Shown here in pieces: positions 41,069-48,955 of a stretch of DNA of 64,000 nt. Source of the DNA: Flavobacterium keumense (GTDB taxonomy: Bacteria; Bacteroidota; Bacteroidia; Flavobacteriales; Flavobacteriaceae); NCBI RefSeq assembly GCF_029866485.1, contig NZ_CP092332.1, positions 1,116,001 through 1,180,000 of the forward strand, read 5' to 3'. Both the position numbers and the translations under genes were made by a program. The first letter of the stretch is position 1. Every line of letters begins with the position of its first letter. Below the pieces are notes generated by a model. That model made no database searches. It saw only the letters and a program-made list of their open reading frames with translations, and was not told the origin of the DNA.

Positions 41069-42151
41069 ATGGAGAATAGTAAAGAAATGAGAAATTGGTT
41101 GGATGCATTCAAATTAGATCATCCATTAGTTATTGCAGGACCATGTAGTGCTGAAACTGAAGAGCAAGTATTAAAAATTGCTCACGAATTGAAAGATTCA
41201 GATGTAAGCGTTTTTAGAGCAGGAATCTGGAAGCCAAGAACACGTCCAGGAGGATTTGAGGGTGTGGGTGAAATTGGATTGAAATGGTTGAAAAAAGCCA
41301 AAGAAGAAACAGGTTTGTTAATGGGGACTGAGGTAGCTACTGCTGCACACTGTAAATTGGCTTTGGAATACGATATTGATGTTTTATGGGTGGGAGCGCG
41401 TACAACTGCGAATCCATTTGCAGTTCAAGAAATTGCAGATACTTTAAAAGGAACTGATAAAATCGTTTTGATTAAAAACCCAGTAAACCCAGATATGGCT
41501 TTGTGGTTAGGTGGTGTAGAGCGTTTGTATGCTGCTGGTATTAAAAAATTAGGAGTAATTCATAGAGGTTTCTCTACGTACCAAAAAACAAAGTACAGAA
41601 ACATTCCTGAGTGGCAAATTGCTATCGAATTGCAAAATAAATTCCCTGATTTGCCTTTAATCATTGACCCATCACACATCACAGGAAACCGTGATATGAT
41701 TTTGGAAGTCACTCAAGAAGCCTTGGATTTGAACTATGACGGTATGATTATCGAAACACATATTGATCCAGACAATGCTTGGAGTGATGCTGCTCAACAA
41801 GTAACACCTGCTGCTTTGAAACAAATTTTCAAAGATTTGAAAATTAGAAAACAAAGTGGAGATACAGCTGATTTTGAAAACAAAATGACAAAATTAAGAG
41901 CTAATATTGATGTGTTAGATGCTAATTTATTGGAATTACTTGGAAAACGTATGCAAGTAGCATCAGAAATTGGTCAAGTGAAAAAAGATGCCAACGTAGC
42001 GGTTTTACAAAACAGTCGTTGGAATGAAATCCAAGCAAAAATGGTTGCTGAAGGTGCTAAAAAAGGATTGTCTGAAGAATTTATCATTAAATTGTTCAAA
42101 GGAATTCACCAAGAGAGTATCGAACAACAAGAGAAAATATTGAATTCTTAA
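41069..42151 (+). CDS. Bifunctional DAHP synthase / chorismate mutase
   Basis: Fusion enzyme (360 aa). The N-terminal domain (about 1-265) is a type I-beta 3-deoxy-D-arabino-heptulosonate 7-phosphate synthase, first enzyme of the shikimate pathway (VIAGPCSAETEEQV, FRAGIWKPRTRPGGFEGVG, LIIDPSHITGNRD). The C-terminal domain (about 270-360) is an AroQ-type chorismate mutase (MTKLRANIDVLDANLLELLG, KRMQVASEIGQVKK). Both ends of the chorismate route are thus on one polypeptide, allowing feedback through the mutase domain. Last gene of the aromatic operon, with a terminator 20 bases later. Confidence 0.94.
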   Translation: MENSKEMRNWLDAFKLDHPLVIAGPCSAETEEQVLKIAHELKDSDVSVFRAGIWKPRTRPGGFEGVGEIGLKWLKKAKEETGLLMGTEVATAAHCKLALEYDIDVLWVGARTTANPFAVQEIADTLKGTDKIVLIKNPVNPDMALWLGGVERLYAAGIKKLGVIHRGFSTYQKTKYRNIPEWQIAIELQNKFPDLPLIIDPSHITGNRDMILEVTQEALDLNYDGMIIETHIDPDNAWSDAAQQVTPAALKQIFKDLKIRKQSGDTADFENKMTKLRANIDVLDANLLELLGKRMQVASEIGQVKKDANVAVLQNSRWNEIQAKMVAEGAKKGLSEEFIIKLFKGIHQESIEQQEKILNS

Positions 42152-42172
42152 TTCGTATTTTTCAATTTATAT

Positions 42173-42207
42173 AATCCTCACAGTTCATTGAATTGTGAGG
42201 ATTTTTT
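42173..42207 (+). terminator. Terminator of the aromatic amino acid operon
   Basis: AATCCTCACA pairs with TGTGAGGATT across an 11-base loop, followed by T-run. Confidence 0.88.
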
Positions 42208-42242
42208 ATTTCGAGTCATTGTAAAAACTTTGTACTTCGAAC

Positions 42243-42271
42243 TTGAAACTTGAAACAAAATTTTACCTTTG
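42243..42271 (+). promoter_or_regulatory. Promoter abutting the rsgA start codon
   Basis: TTG (42243-42245), 18-base spacer, TACCTTTG (42264-42271). The rsgA ATG begins at 42276, so the transcript would have almost no leader. Confidence 0.75.
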
Positions 42272-42275
42272 TCAC

Positions 42276-43253
42276 ATGACAGGAATCGTTTATAAATCTA
42301 CAGGGAGTTGGTACACCGTAAAATCTGAAACAGGTGATTTTATGGAATGCCGTATGAAAGGGAAGTTCCGAATGAAGGGGATTAAAAGTACCAATCCAAT
42401 TGCTGTAGGGGATGTAGTGGATTTTGAATTGGACGAAAGTTCGGATGCTGTGACGGGAACCATTCATAACATTCACGACAGGAAAAATTATATCGTTCGA
42501 AAATCGGTGAATTTATCCAAGCAAATTCATATTATTGCTTCCAATATTGATCAAGTTTTTTTATTGATTACGATTGATAATCCGCCTACAACCACCAGTT
42601 TTATTGACCGATTTTTAGTTACCGCCGAAGCCTACGGTATCGAAACAATTTTAGTTTTTAACAAAATCGATACCTTAAACGACACCTCTTTAGATGAGCA
42701 ATTGTATATGCAACATGTGTATCAAGAAATTGGCTATCGTTGTTTGCGCGTATCTTCAACCGAAGGAAAAGGAGTGGAAGAATTAAAACAATTGATGTTG
42801 GGTAAAGTCAGTATGTTTTCAGGACATTCTGGTGTAGGGAAATCAACTTTAGTCAATGCTTTAGAACCTTCTTTGCATTTGAAAACAAAAAATATTTCGG
42901 AACAAAGCAAACAAGGACAACACACCACCACTTTTGCTGAAATGTATGATTTGAGTTTTGGTGCCAAAATCATCGATACACCTGGTATCAAAGGATTTGG
43001 GATTGTGGATATGGAAAAAGAAGAAATTGGCGGGTACTTCCCAGAATTTTTCAAATTACAAGACCAATGCAAATTCAATAATTGTTTGCACAAAGAAGAG
43101 CCTCATTGTGCCATAAAAGCGGCTTTGGAAAAAGATGAAATCGCTTGGTCTCGTTACAATAGCTATTTGAAAATTTTAGAAGGCGATGACGAACATTATA
43201 GAACTGATGTGTACAATGAAGACCGAATTGCCAGCGATAAAACACGAGATTAA
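42276..43253 (+). CDS. rsgA: Ribosome small subunit-dependent GTPase A
   Basis: Circularly permuted GTPase (325 aa) that helps mature the 30S subunit. The N-terminal OB fold (about 1-75) is followed by the permuted G motifs: VFNKIDTL (G4) near 126, GHSGVGKSTLVNAL (G1) near 188, and DTPGIKGFG (G3) near 235. The zinc finger CKFNNCLHKEEPHC lies near 264-277. ATG 42276 was chosen because a longer frame from TTG 42243 would start in the -33 box. It heads rsgA-dtd-mazG, with start and stop codons overlapping. Confidence 0.94.
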   Translation: MTGIVYKSTGSWYTVKSETGDFMECRMKGKFRMKGIKSTNPIAVGDVVDFELDESSDAVTGTIHNIHDRKNYIVRKSVNLSKQIHIIASNIDQVFLLITIDNPPTTTSFIDRFLVTAEAYGIETILVFNKIDTLNDTSLDEQLYMQHVYQEIGYRCLRVSSTEGKGVEELKQLMLGKVSMFSGHSGVGKSTLVNALEPSLHLKTKNISEQSKQGQHTTTFAEMYDLSFGAKIIDTPGIKGFGIVDMEKEEIGGYFPEFFKLQDQCKFNNCLHKEEPHCAIKAALEKDEIAWSRYNSYLKILEGDDEHYRTDVYNEDRIASDKTRD

Positions 43254-43705
43254 TGAGAGTAGTGTTACAAAGAGTTTCATCGGCTTCAGTCACCGTTTCT
43301 GAAAAAATAGTGGGAGAAATCCAAAAAGGATTGTTAGTCCTAGTAGGAATTGAGGACGCCGATACCCAAGAAGATATTGATTGGTTGGTTGGCAAAATTA
43401 CGCAACTTCGTATTTTTGGAGATGCCAATGAGATAATGAATTTATCGGTAGAAGAGGTGAATGGCGATGTTCTTGTCGTAAGTCAGTTTACGCTTCATGC
43501 AGCCACTAAAAAAGGCAACCGACCTTCTTATATTAAAGCGGCTAGACCCGAAGTGGCGATTCCGATTTATGAAAAATTTGTAACTATTTTAGAGCATAAA
43601 TTAGGTAAGAAAGTGCCAACTGGTATTTTTGGTGCCGATATGAAAGTAGCCTTACTGAATGATGGTCCTGTAACTATAGTTATTGATAGTAAAAATAAGG
43701 AATAA
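43253..43705 (+). CDS. dtd: D-aminoacyl-tRNA deacylase
   Basis: Removes D-amino acids wrongly attached to tRNA (150 aa, family standard). It begins MRVVLQRVSSASVTV. The active-site motifs VVSQFTLHAATKKGNRPSY (SQxTL) and the Gly-Pro-Val-Thr near the C-terminus (NDGPVTIVI) are present. Start and stop overlap with neighbours (TAATG at both ends), so it is translationally coupled to rsgA and the MazG-like gene. Confidence 0.95.
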   Translation: MRVVLQRVSSASVTVSEKIVGEIQKGLLVLVGIEDADTQEDIDWLVGKITQLRIFGDANEIMNLSVEEVNGDVLVVSQFTLHAATKKGNRPSYIKAARPEVAIPIYEKFVTILEHKLGKKVPTGIFGADMKVALLNDGPVTIVIDSKNKE

Positions 43706-44031
43706 TGGATCTAAAAAACGCACAACTAGACGTAGATACGTGGATTAAAGAACACGGGGTTCGCTACTTCAATGAATTGACCAATATGGCACAATTGACA
43801 GAAGAAGTGGGCGAAGTAGCTCGCATTATCGCACGTCGTTATGGAGAACAATCTGAGAAAGAGTCCGATAAAGCTAAAGATTTAGGCGAAGAACTAGCCG
43901 ATGTGGTTTTTGTAGTCTTGTGTTTGGCCAACCAAACCGGAATTGACTTACAAGCTGCTTTTGATAAAAAAATGGAATTGAAATCTGTTCGTGATAAAGA
44001 CCGCCATAAAAACAACGAAAAACTGAAATAA
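43705..44031 (+). CDS. MazG-like nucleotide pyrophosphohydrolase
   Basis: Small all-alpha NTP pyrophosphohydrolase (108 aa), of the MazG-like type that hydrolyses non-canonical or excess nucleoside triphosphates. The E-x2-E...E-x2-D metal motif is visible as LTEEVGEVAR and GEELADVVFVV. It is a single MazG domain, shorter than full MazG. It overlaps the dtd stop codon by one base (TAATG). Confidence 0.88.
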   Translation: MDLKNAQLDVDTWIKEHGVRYFNELTNMAQLTEEVGEVARIIARRYGEQSEKESDKAKDLGEELADVVFVVLCLANQTGIDLQAAFDKKMELKSVRDKDRHKNNEKLK

Positions 44032-44054
44032 GAAATAAAATGGTAGTTTAATAA

Positions 44055-44150
44055 CAAACTGCCCGCGGATGCAACGGATAAAACAGATTTTTACGGATTT
44101 CTGGTCATTCATAAATGATAAAAAAATCTGCGAATCTGCGGTAAAAAAAG
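44055..44150. repeat. Degenerate AATCTGCG-type intergenic repeat before aroA
   Basis: The stretch contains GGATAAAACAGATTTTTACGG and AAAATCTGCGAATCTGCGGT, a pattern of inverted and direct short repeats that resembles other flavobacterial intergenic repeats. It lies between the MazG-like gene and the aroA promoter box TAAATTTG (44173-44180). Confidence 0.45.
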
Positions 44151-44209
44151 TTTATTTTCCAGTTTTTTAAAATAAATTTGCGCCCAATTACATACCAACA
44201 CACAACAGA

Positions 44210-45454
44210 ATGAAATTACTGCTACAATCTGCACTATCTGAAATCAATGCGGCAATAAAAATTACGGGATCGAAGAGTGAAACCAATCGTTTGTTATTGC
44301 TAAAAGCAATGTTTCCTAACATTACTTTAGCCAATACTTCCAATTCGGATGATAGCGAAGTAATGGGTGCTGCTTTAGCAACCAACAACCAACAACCAAC
44401 AACCAGCAACCAAATAATTGATATTCACCATGCAGGAACAGCTATGCGTTTTCTTACGGCTTATTTTGCTGTAAATGCAGGTCGTGAAGTGGTGTTGACT
44501 GGTTCTAGCCGAATGCAAGAGCGTCCTATCAAAATTTTGGTAGAAGCGTTGGAACAATTAGGCGCTGTGATTACGTATGAAAAAGAAGTAGGTTATCCAC
44601 CTATCCGAATCAAAGGACAAAAAATAACGGCTTCCAAGGTAAAATTAGCGGCCAATGTAAGCAGTCAATACATTTCGGCTTTATTGTTAGTCGCTTCCAA
44701 ATTAGAGAATGGCTTAGAGTTGACATTGGAAGGAGAAATTACTTCTATTCCGTATATCAAAATGACTTTGGCTTTGCTTAATGATTTGAATATCCAGACT
44801 AGTTTTGAAGGAAACGTCATTACCGTTGCTCCAAAACCGGCAGTGGAAACTAAAGAAATGGTGGTAGAGTCCGATTGGAGTTCGGCTTCGTATTATTATA
44901 GTATTGCCGCCTTGGCAGATGTCGCTTCGATCACCATTTCAAGTTATAAAGAAAATAGCTTGCAAGGCGATTCGGCTTTGGTCAACTTATACAAAGCGAT
45001 GGGAGTAGAGTCCAGTTTTAACGGAAACCAATTGACTTTAACCAAACAAGCTAATTTCAATTACCAAGACGTCACTTTTGATTTGAACAACACACCCGAT
45101 ATTGCACAAACTATTGTAGTAACCTGTTTGGGGTTAGGAATTGGTTGTCACTTAACGGGTTTACATACTTTGAAAATAAAAGAAACCGACCGTCTAGAAG
45201 CGCTCCGAATCGAATTGACCAAGTTAGGAGCGAATATTTCGGTAACTAATGATAGTTTGACTTTGGTGGCTACTAAAAAAATCAATCCTAATGTTGCCAT
45301 TGCGACCTATAATGACCACCGAATGGCAATGGCATTTGCACCTTTGGCTTTGCGGGTGCCTATTTATATTGAAAATGCCGAAGTAGTCTCTAAATCGTAT
45401 CCTGATTTTTGGGAAGATCTAAAAAGTTTGGGTTTTCAAATTTCTGAAATATAA
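44210..45454 (+). CDS. aroA: 3-phosphoshikimate 1-carboxyvinyltransferase (EPSP synthase)
   Basis: Sixth enzyme of the shikimate pathway (414 aa), joining shikimate-3-phosphate with phosphoenolpyruvate. GSKSETNRLLLLKAM near 20 holds the conserved Lys and Arg, HHAGTAMRFLTAYFA near 72 the substrate loop, and KETDRLEALRIELTKLGA near 325 with YNDHRMAMAFAPLAL near 363 the active-site ends. Residues 57-68 (ATNNQQPTTSNQ) come from a CAACCAACAACC repeat inserted in frame between DDSEVMGAAL and IIDIHHAG, where relatives have a short loop. It carries its own promoter box. Confidence 0.95.
   Translation: MKLLLQSALSEINAAIKITGSKSETNRLLLLKAMFPNITLANTSNSDDSEVMGAALATNNQQPTTSNQIIDIHHAGTAMRFLTAYFAVNAGREVVLTGSSRMQERPIKILVEALEQLGAVITYEKEVGYPPIRIKGQKITASKVKLAANVSSQYISALLLVASKLENGLELTLEGEITSIPYIKMTLALLNDLNIQTSFEGNVITVAPKPAVETKEMVVESDWSSASYYYSIAALADVASITISSYKENSLQGDSALVNLYKAMGVESSFNGNQLTLTKQANFNYQDVTFDLNNTPDIAQTIVVTCLGLGIGCHLTGLHTLKIKETDRLEALRIELTKLGANISVTNDSLTLVATKKINPNVAIATYNDHRMAMAFAPLALRVPIYIENAEVVSKSYPDFWEDLKSLGFQISEI
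44378..44413. repeat. CAACCAACAACC repeat inside aroA coding sequence
   Basis: GCAACCAACAACCAACAACC, continuing AACAACCAGCAACCAA, encodes ATNNQQPTTSNQ. It is the same repeat and frame as in metH (34281-34310) and a relative of the intergenic copies at 26091-26165 and 34914-34993. Confidence 0.82.
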
Positions 45455-45506
45455 ACTTTTTGACTTAGTGTTTTTGCGGTAAAAAGTAAAATAAACACTA
45501 AAACAC

Positions 45507-45538
45507 TTGACAACGCCTCTTTCACAGTTGTATATTTG
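45507..45538 (+). promoter_or_regulatory. Promoter of queA
   Basis: TTG (45507-45509), 21-base spacer, TATATTTG (45531-45538). The gene starts 67 bases downstream. Confidence 0.65.
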
Positions 45539-45605
45539 CACCCTGATTTTAAATGGTTGTATAATTGACAAACATTTAGACTCTTAAACACCTAAACTTT
45601 TTTAA

Positions 45606-46655
45606 ATGAAATTATCACATTTTAACTTCAATTTGCCAAAAGAACTTTTGGCGGAGTTTCCTGCAGAGAATAGAGATGAGTCTCGATTAATGGTTATTGA
45701 TCGTAAAAAACAAACAATAGAGCATAAAATGTTCAAGGATGTTATCGATTATTTCGACGAGGGTGATGTAATGATTCTGAATAATACGAAAGTTTTTCCA
45801 GCTCGTTTGTACGGAAACAAAGAAAAAACAGGAGCCAGAATTGAAGTGTTTTTGTTGCGCGAATTGAATGCTGAACAACGCCTTTGGGACGTATTGGTTG
45901 ACCCAGCTCGTAAAATTAGAATTGGGAACAAATTGTATTTTGGAGACGATGATTCTTTAGTAGCTGAGGTAATTGATAACACGACTTCTCGCGGAAGAAC
46001 ATTGCGTTTCCTTTATGATGGTTCGTACGAAGAATTTAGAAATAAATTGACTGAATTGGGTGAAACCCCAATCCCTAAATACATCAACAGAGAGGTTACC
46101 GAAGAAGATGCAGAGCGTTACCAAACTATCTATGCCAAAGAGGAAGGAGCTGTTGCTGCTCCTACGGCTGGTTTGCACTTCTCTAAACATTTATTGAAAA
46201 GATTGGAAATTAAAGGAATTAACTTTGCTGAGGTGACGCTTCACGTTGGTTTAGGAACTTTCAATCCAGTGGAAGTAGAAGATTTGTCAAAGCATAAAAT
46301 GGATTCTGAAGAGTTAAAAATTACTCCTGAGGCTTGCGAAATTGTGAATAAAGCTAAACTAGGAAAAAAGCGAGTGTGCGCTGTAGGAACTACTTCTATG
46401 CGTGCTATCGAAAGTTCCGTTTCTTCGCAAAAAACACTAAATCCGTATGAAGGATGGACTAATAAATTCATTTTTCCTCCTCATGATTTCAGTATTGCTG
46501 ATTGTATGATTACCAATTTCCATACACCAAAATCAACTTTGTTAATGATGATTTCAGCTTTCTGTGGTCACGATTTAATGAAACGCGCTTACGAAGAAGC
46601 CATCAAAGAAGAATACAAATTCTATTCGTATGGTGATGCGATGCTAATCCTATAA
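45606..46655 (+). CDS. queA: tRNA preQ1(34) S-adenosylmethionine ribosyltransferase-isomerase
   Basis: Transfers and isomerises the ribosyl part of SAM onto preQ1 in tRNA, giving epoxyqueuosine (349 aa). Signatures seen include [20 protein letters not shown] at the N-terminus, [16 protein letters not shown] near 57, and [16 protein letters not shown] near 186. Length is standard. It is monocistronic, with its own promoter and terminator. queE, another queuosine gene, is about 13 kb away in the window. Confidence 0.96.
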   Translation: MKLSHFNFNLPKELLAEFPAENRDESRLMVIDRKKQTIEHKMFKDVIDYFDEGDVMILNNTKVFPARLYGNKEKTGARIEVFLLRELNAEQRLWDVLVDPARKIRIGNKLYFGDDDSLVAEVIDNTTSRGRTLRFLYDGSYEEFRNKLTELGETPIPKYINREVTEEDAERYQTIYAKEEGAVAAPTAGLHFSKHLLKRLEIKGINFAEVTLHVGLGTFNPVEVEDLSKHKMDSEELKITPEACEIVNKAKLGKKRVCAVGTTSMRAIESSVSSQKTLNPYEGWTNKFIFPPHDFSIADCMITNFHTPKSTLLMMISAFCGHDLMKRAYEEAIKEEYKFYSYGDAMLIL

Positions 46656-46678
46656 TAGAAATTTTAAATAATAAGAAG

Positions 46679-46709
46679 AAATCTCGTCAGTCTTGGCGAG
46701 ATTTTTTTA
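46679..46709 (+). terminator. Terminator of queA
   Basis: AAATCTCG pairs with CGAGATTT across a 10-base loop, ending in a T-run. Confidence 0.82.
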
Positions 46710-46712
46710 TTT

Positions 46713-46813
46713 TGGGCGTGACCCAAGGGTCGGGCTATGCACTTCAAGTCCTCGCTTCATTCCGCTATCGCTCCATTTACTGTGGGCTTTTCGTTGCTAT
46801 CCCTCACGCAAAC
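46713..46813. repeat. GC-rich intergenic repeat between queA and kynU
   Basis: A stretch much richer in G and C than its surroundings: GGGCGTGACCCAAGGGTCGG at the left, then CGCTTCATTCCGCTATCGCT, and CTATCCCTCACGCAA at the right, whose end (CACGC) is complementary to the left GCGTG. It resembles flavobacterial interspersed elements. No protein is convincingly encoded in it, although a frame in phase with kynU runs through. Confidence 0.55.
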
Positions 46814-46893
46814 GCAATACGATATTTAATTCGTGTCATTCGTGTTCAAATTTCATATTAGTTTGCTACTTTTACTTCATAAAATTAGTAAGA

Positions 46894-48171
46894 ATGATAT
46901 TTGAAAACAGCCTTGCTTTTGCACAACAACTCGATGCGCAGGACCCATTAAGTCACTATCAAAATGAATTTTCTTTTCCGCAAGTCAACGGAAAGAAAGT
47001 GATTTACTTTACGGGAAACTCGTTGGGACTCCAGCCTAAAAGAGCCAAAGCCTATGTAGATGAGGTAATGAACGATTGGGCCACATTAGCGGTTGAAGGT
47101 CATTTTTATGCCGAGAAACCTTGGTGGGATTACCACGAACGGTTTACAAATCCCTTGAGTAAGTTGGTTGGGGCTTTGCCAACAGAAGTTACCGTAATGA
47201 ACACCTTGACGGTGAATCTACATTTGATGATGGTTTCATTTTATCAACCAACATCCAAACGATATAAAATTATTTGCGAAGAAAAAGCGTTTCCTTCAGA
47301 TCAATACCTATTTCAAAGTCAAGTTCGTTTTCATGGATATGAACCCGAAGATGCTATTGTAGAGGTGAAGCGTCGCAAAGGCGAACACAACATTCGTTTA
47401 GAAGATGTTGTGGCAAAAATTAATGAAGTGGGAGCCGAGCTAGCTTTGGTCTTAATTGGCGGGGTCAATTATTATACCGGACAGGTTTTTGATATGAAAA
47501 CCATTACCGAAGCAGGGCATAAAGTAGGGGCTTATGTTGGTTGGGATTTGGCGCATGCCGCTGGCAATATCGAATTGCAATTGCACGATTGGCAAGTAGA
47601 TTTTGCTGCTTGGTGTAGTTATAAATACATGAATTCAGGACCTGGAAATGCTTCGGGTTGCTTTATTCACGAGAAACACCACACTAATTCGGAACTGCCA
47701 CGTTTTGCGGGTTGGTGGGGACATAATAAAGAACGCCGTTTTAAAATGGAACCTCATTTTGACCCTGTTCAAGGGGCTGATGGTTGGCAAATTAGTAATT
47801 TACCAGTCTTGTCTTTAGCACCCTATCTAGCTTCAGTCGAATTGTTTGCCGAAGTAGGAATGGAGGCATTAATCAAAAAAAGAAATACAATCACCGCTTA
47901 TTTAGAATTTGTTTTACACGAAATTGACCGAGAAGTGAAAGGTAATTTTGAAATTATTACCCCTTCCAATCCAAAGGAAAGAGGGTGCCAGCTTTCGGTT
48001 TTTCTGCATGGAGAAGGCCGAAGTTTGTTTGATTATCTAATGAAAAACGGAGTGATAATCGATTGGCGCGAACCCAATGTGATTCGTCTCGCCCCCGTTC
48101 CTTTATATACTTCTTTTGAAAATATCTATCGTTTTGGACAAATTTTAAAAAGCGGAATTTTAGAAAAATAA
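46894..48171 (+). CDS. kynU: Kynureninase
   Basis: PLP enzyme (425 aa) that cleaves kynurenine or 3-hydroxykynurenine to (3-hydroxy)anthranilate and alanine. FTGNSLGLQPKRAK near 48, GWDLAHAAGNIELQLHDW near 215 and the PLP lysine Lys244 in AWCSYKYMNSGPG are diagnostic. Length is standard. ATG 46894 gives the usual N-terminus; a longer in-frame start at 46693 would translate a GC-rich repeat and was rejected. kmo, the preceding pathway enzyme, is 3.2 kb downstream. Confidence 0.95.
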   Translation: MIFENSLAFAQQLDAQDPLSHYQNEFSFPQVNGKKVIYFTGNSLGLQPKRAKAYVDEVMNDWATLAVEGHFYAEKPWWDYHERFTNPLSKLVGALPTEVTVMNTLTVNLHLMMVSFYQPTSKRYKIICEEKAFPSDQYLFQSQVRFHGYEPEDAIVEVKRRKGEHNIRLEDVVAKINEVGAELALVLIGGVNYYTGQVFDMKTITEAGHKVGAYVGWDLAHAAGNIELQLHDWQVDFAAWCSYKYMNSGPGNASGCFIHEKHHTNSELPRFAGWWGHNKERRFKMEPHFDPVQGADGWQISNLPVLSLAPYLASVELFAEVGMEALIKKRNTITAYLEFVLHEIDREVKGNFEIITPSNPKERGCQLSVFLHGEGRSLFDYLMKNGVIIDWREPNVIRLAPVPLYTSFENIYRFGQILKSGILEK

Positions 48172-48182
48172 AATTCTTTAAC

Positions 48183-48818
48183 TTAAAAAAATGATTTTGT
48201 AGGTTGGTCTTTTCGAGCATATTGAAAACGATCAACGAGTTTTGGCAAACAATAGCCATCTAAACCATTTACAGTAACTACTTTTCCTTTGTCTAGTTGT
48301 AACCAGCCGTCTTCGTGCTGTAATTCTTCGTCAAAAAATAAACGCTCAATAGATGCTATGATGTGAATGGTGTCGTTTTCTTGGATGTAATATTCATTTA
48401 CATATTTGCAGTACAATTGTACAGGGCTTCCTTTTACAAAGGGAGTTGCGATACCTTTTTTGTATTCTTCTTTCAGATTGGTTTTGTCAAACTCAGAAAC
48501 ACCTAAGTCATAATTTGCCGAAGTATGATGTGCGTCTTCAATCATATCAACTGTTACATGATTGATACTGAAGTAGCCGGTTTCTTTTATATTCTTGTAG
48601 GTGTCTCTCGGAACGGTTGTTGGTCGCATAATAAATCCAATCAATGCTGGGTCACTCCCAAGGTGGGTTACACTACTAAAAATAGCCACATTAGATTGCC
48701 CGTCAATGGATTGAGTAGCAATTAAATTGGTCGATTTGTATCCTGTACACGAATTAATTAAATTCAATCGAGGCACTTTGTCCATTGCGATAATGGTTTC
48801 TTTTGAAATGTCTTTCAT
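48183..48818 (-). CDS. Flavin reductase family protein (FMN-binding split barrel)
   Basis: A 211-residue FMN-binding protein of the flavin reductase-like split-barrel family. PRLNLINSCTGYKSTNLIAT and the segment NVAIFSSVTHLGSDPALIGF near the N-terminus contain the usual flavin-binding strands, and TGYFSINHVT follows. Such proteins reduce free flavin or bind it for partner oxygenases. It converges on kynU. ATG 48818 was chosen because an in-frame TTG at 48836 lies within the -7 box. Its partner is unknown; the nearby flavoprotein Kmo binds FAD and reduces it itself. Confidence 0.85.
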   Translation of the reverse strand: MKDISKETIIAMDKVPRLNLINSCTGYKSTNLIATQSIDGQSNVAIFSSVTHLGSDPALIGFIMRPTTVPRDTYKNIKETGYFSINHVTVDMIEDAHHTSANYDLGVSEFDKTNLKEEYKKGIATPFVKGSPVQLYCKYVNEYYIQENDTIHIIASIERLFFDEELQHEDGWLQLDKGKVVTVNGLDGYCLPKLVDRFQYARKDQPTKSFF

Positions 48819-48833
48819 TGGATTGGTTTTAGA

Positions 48834-48841
48834 CAAAGATA
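48834..48841 (-). promoter_or_regulatory. -7 box of the flavin reductase gene
   Basis: TATCTTTG on the minus strand (48841-48834), 15 bases before ATG 48818. Confidence 0.6.
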
Positions 48842-48955
48842 CTTTTTGTTTAATTAAAAATCATATATTGTTAAACAAAATTGTAATAATTGAATTATAA
48901 CTAAGTAGTAATTGTAGATTATTCCGTTATATTTGTTTATCAAATCCATTTACAG

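Noticed and set aside
34281..44413. CAACC repeats as a CRISPR array
   Set aside because: Copies are scattered, imperfect and some are within genes; there are no regular spacers and no cas genes.
46693..46893. 67-residue N-terminal extension of kynureninase
   Set aside because: It translates the queA terminator and a GC-rich repeat; the family N-terminus and a promoter-like box support ATG 46894.
48819..48836. TTG start six codons upstream for the flavin reductase
   Set aside because: The TTG is part of the -7 box TATCTTTG.
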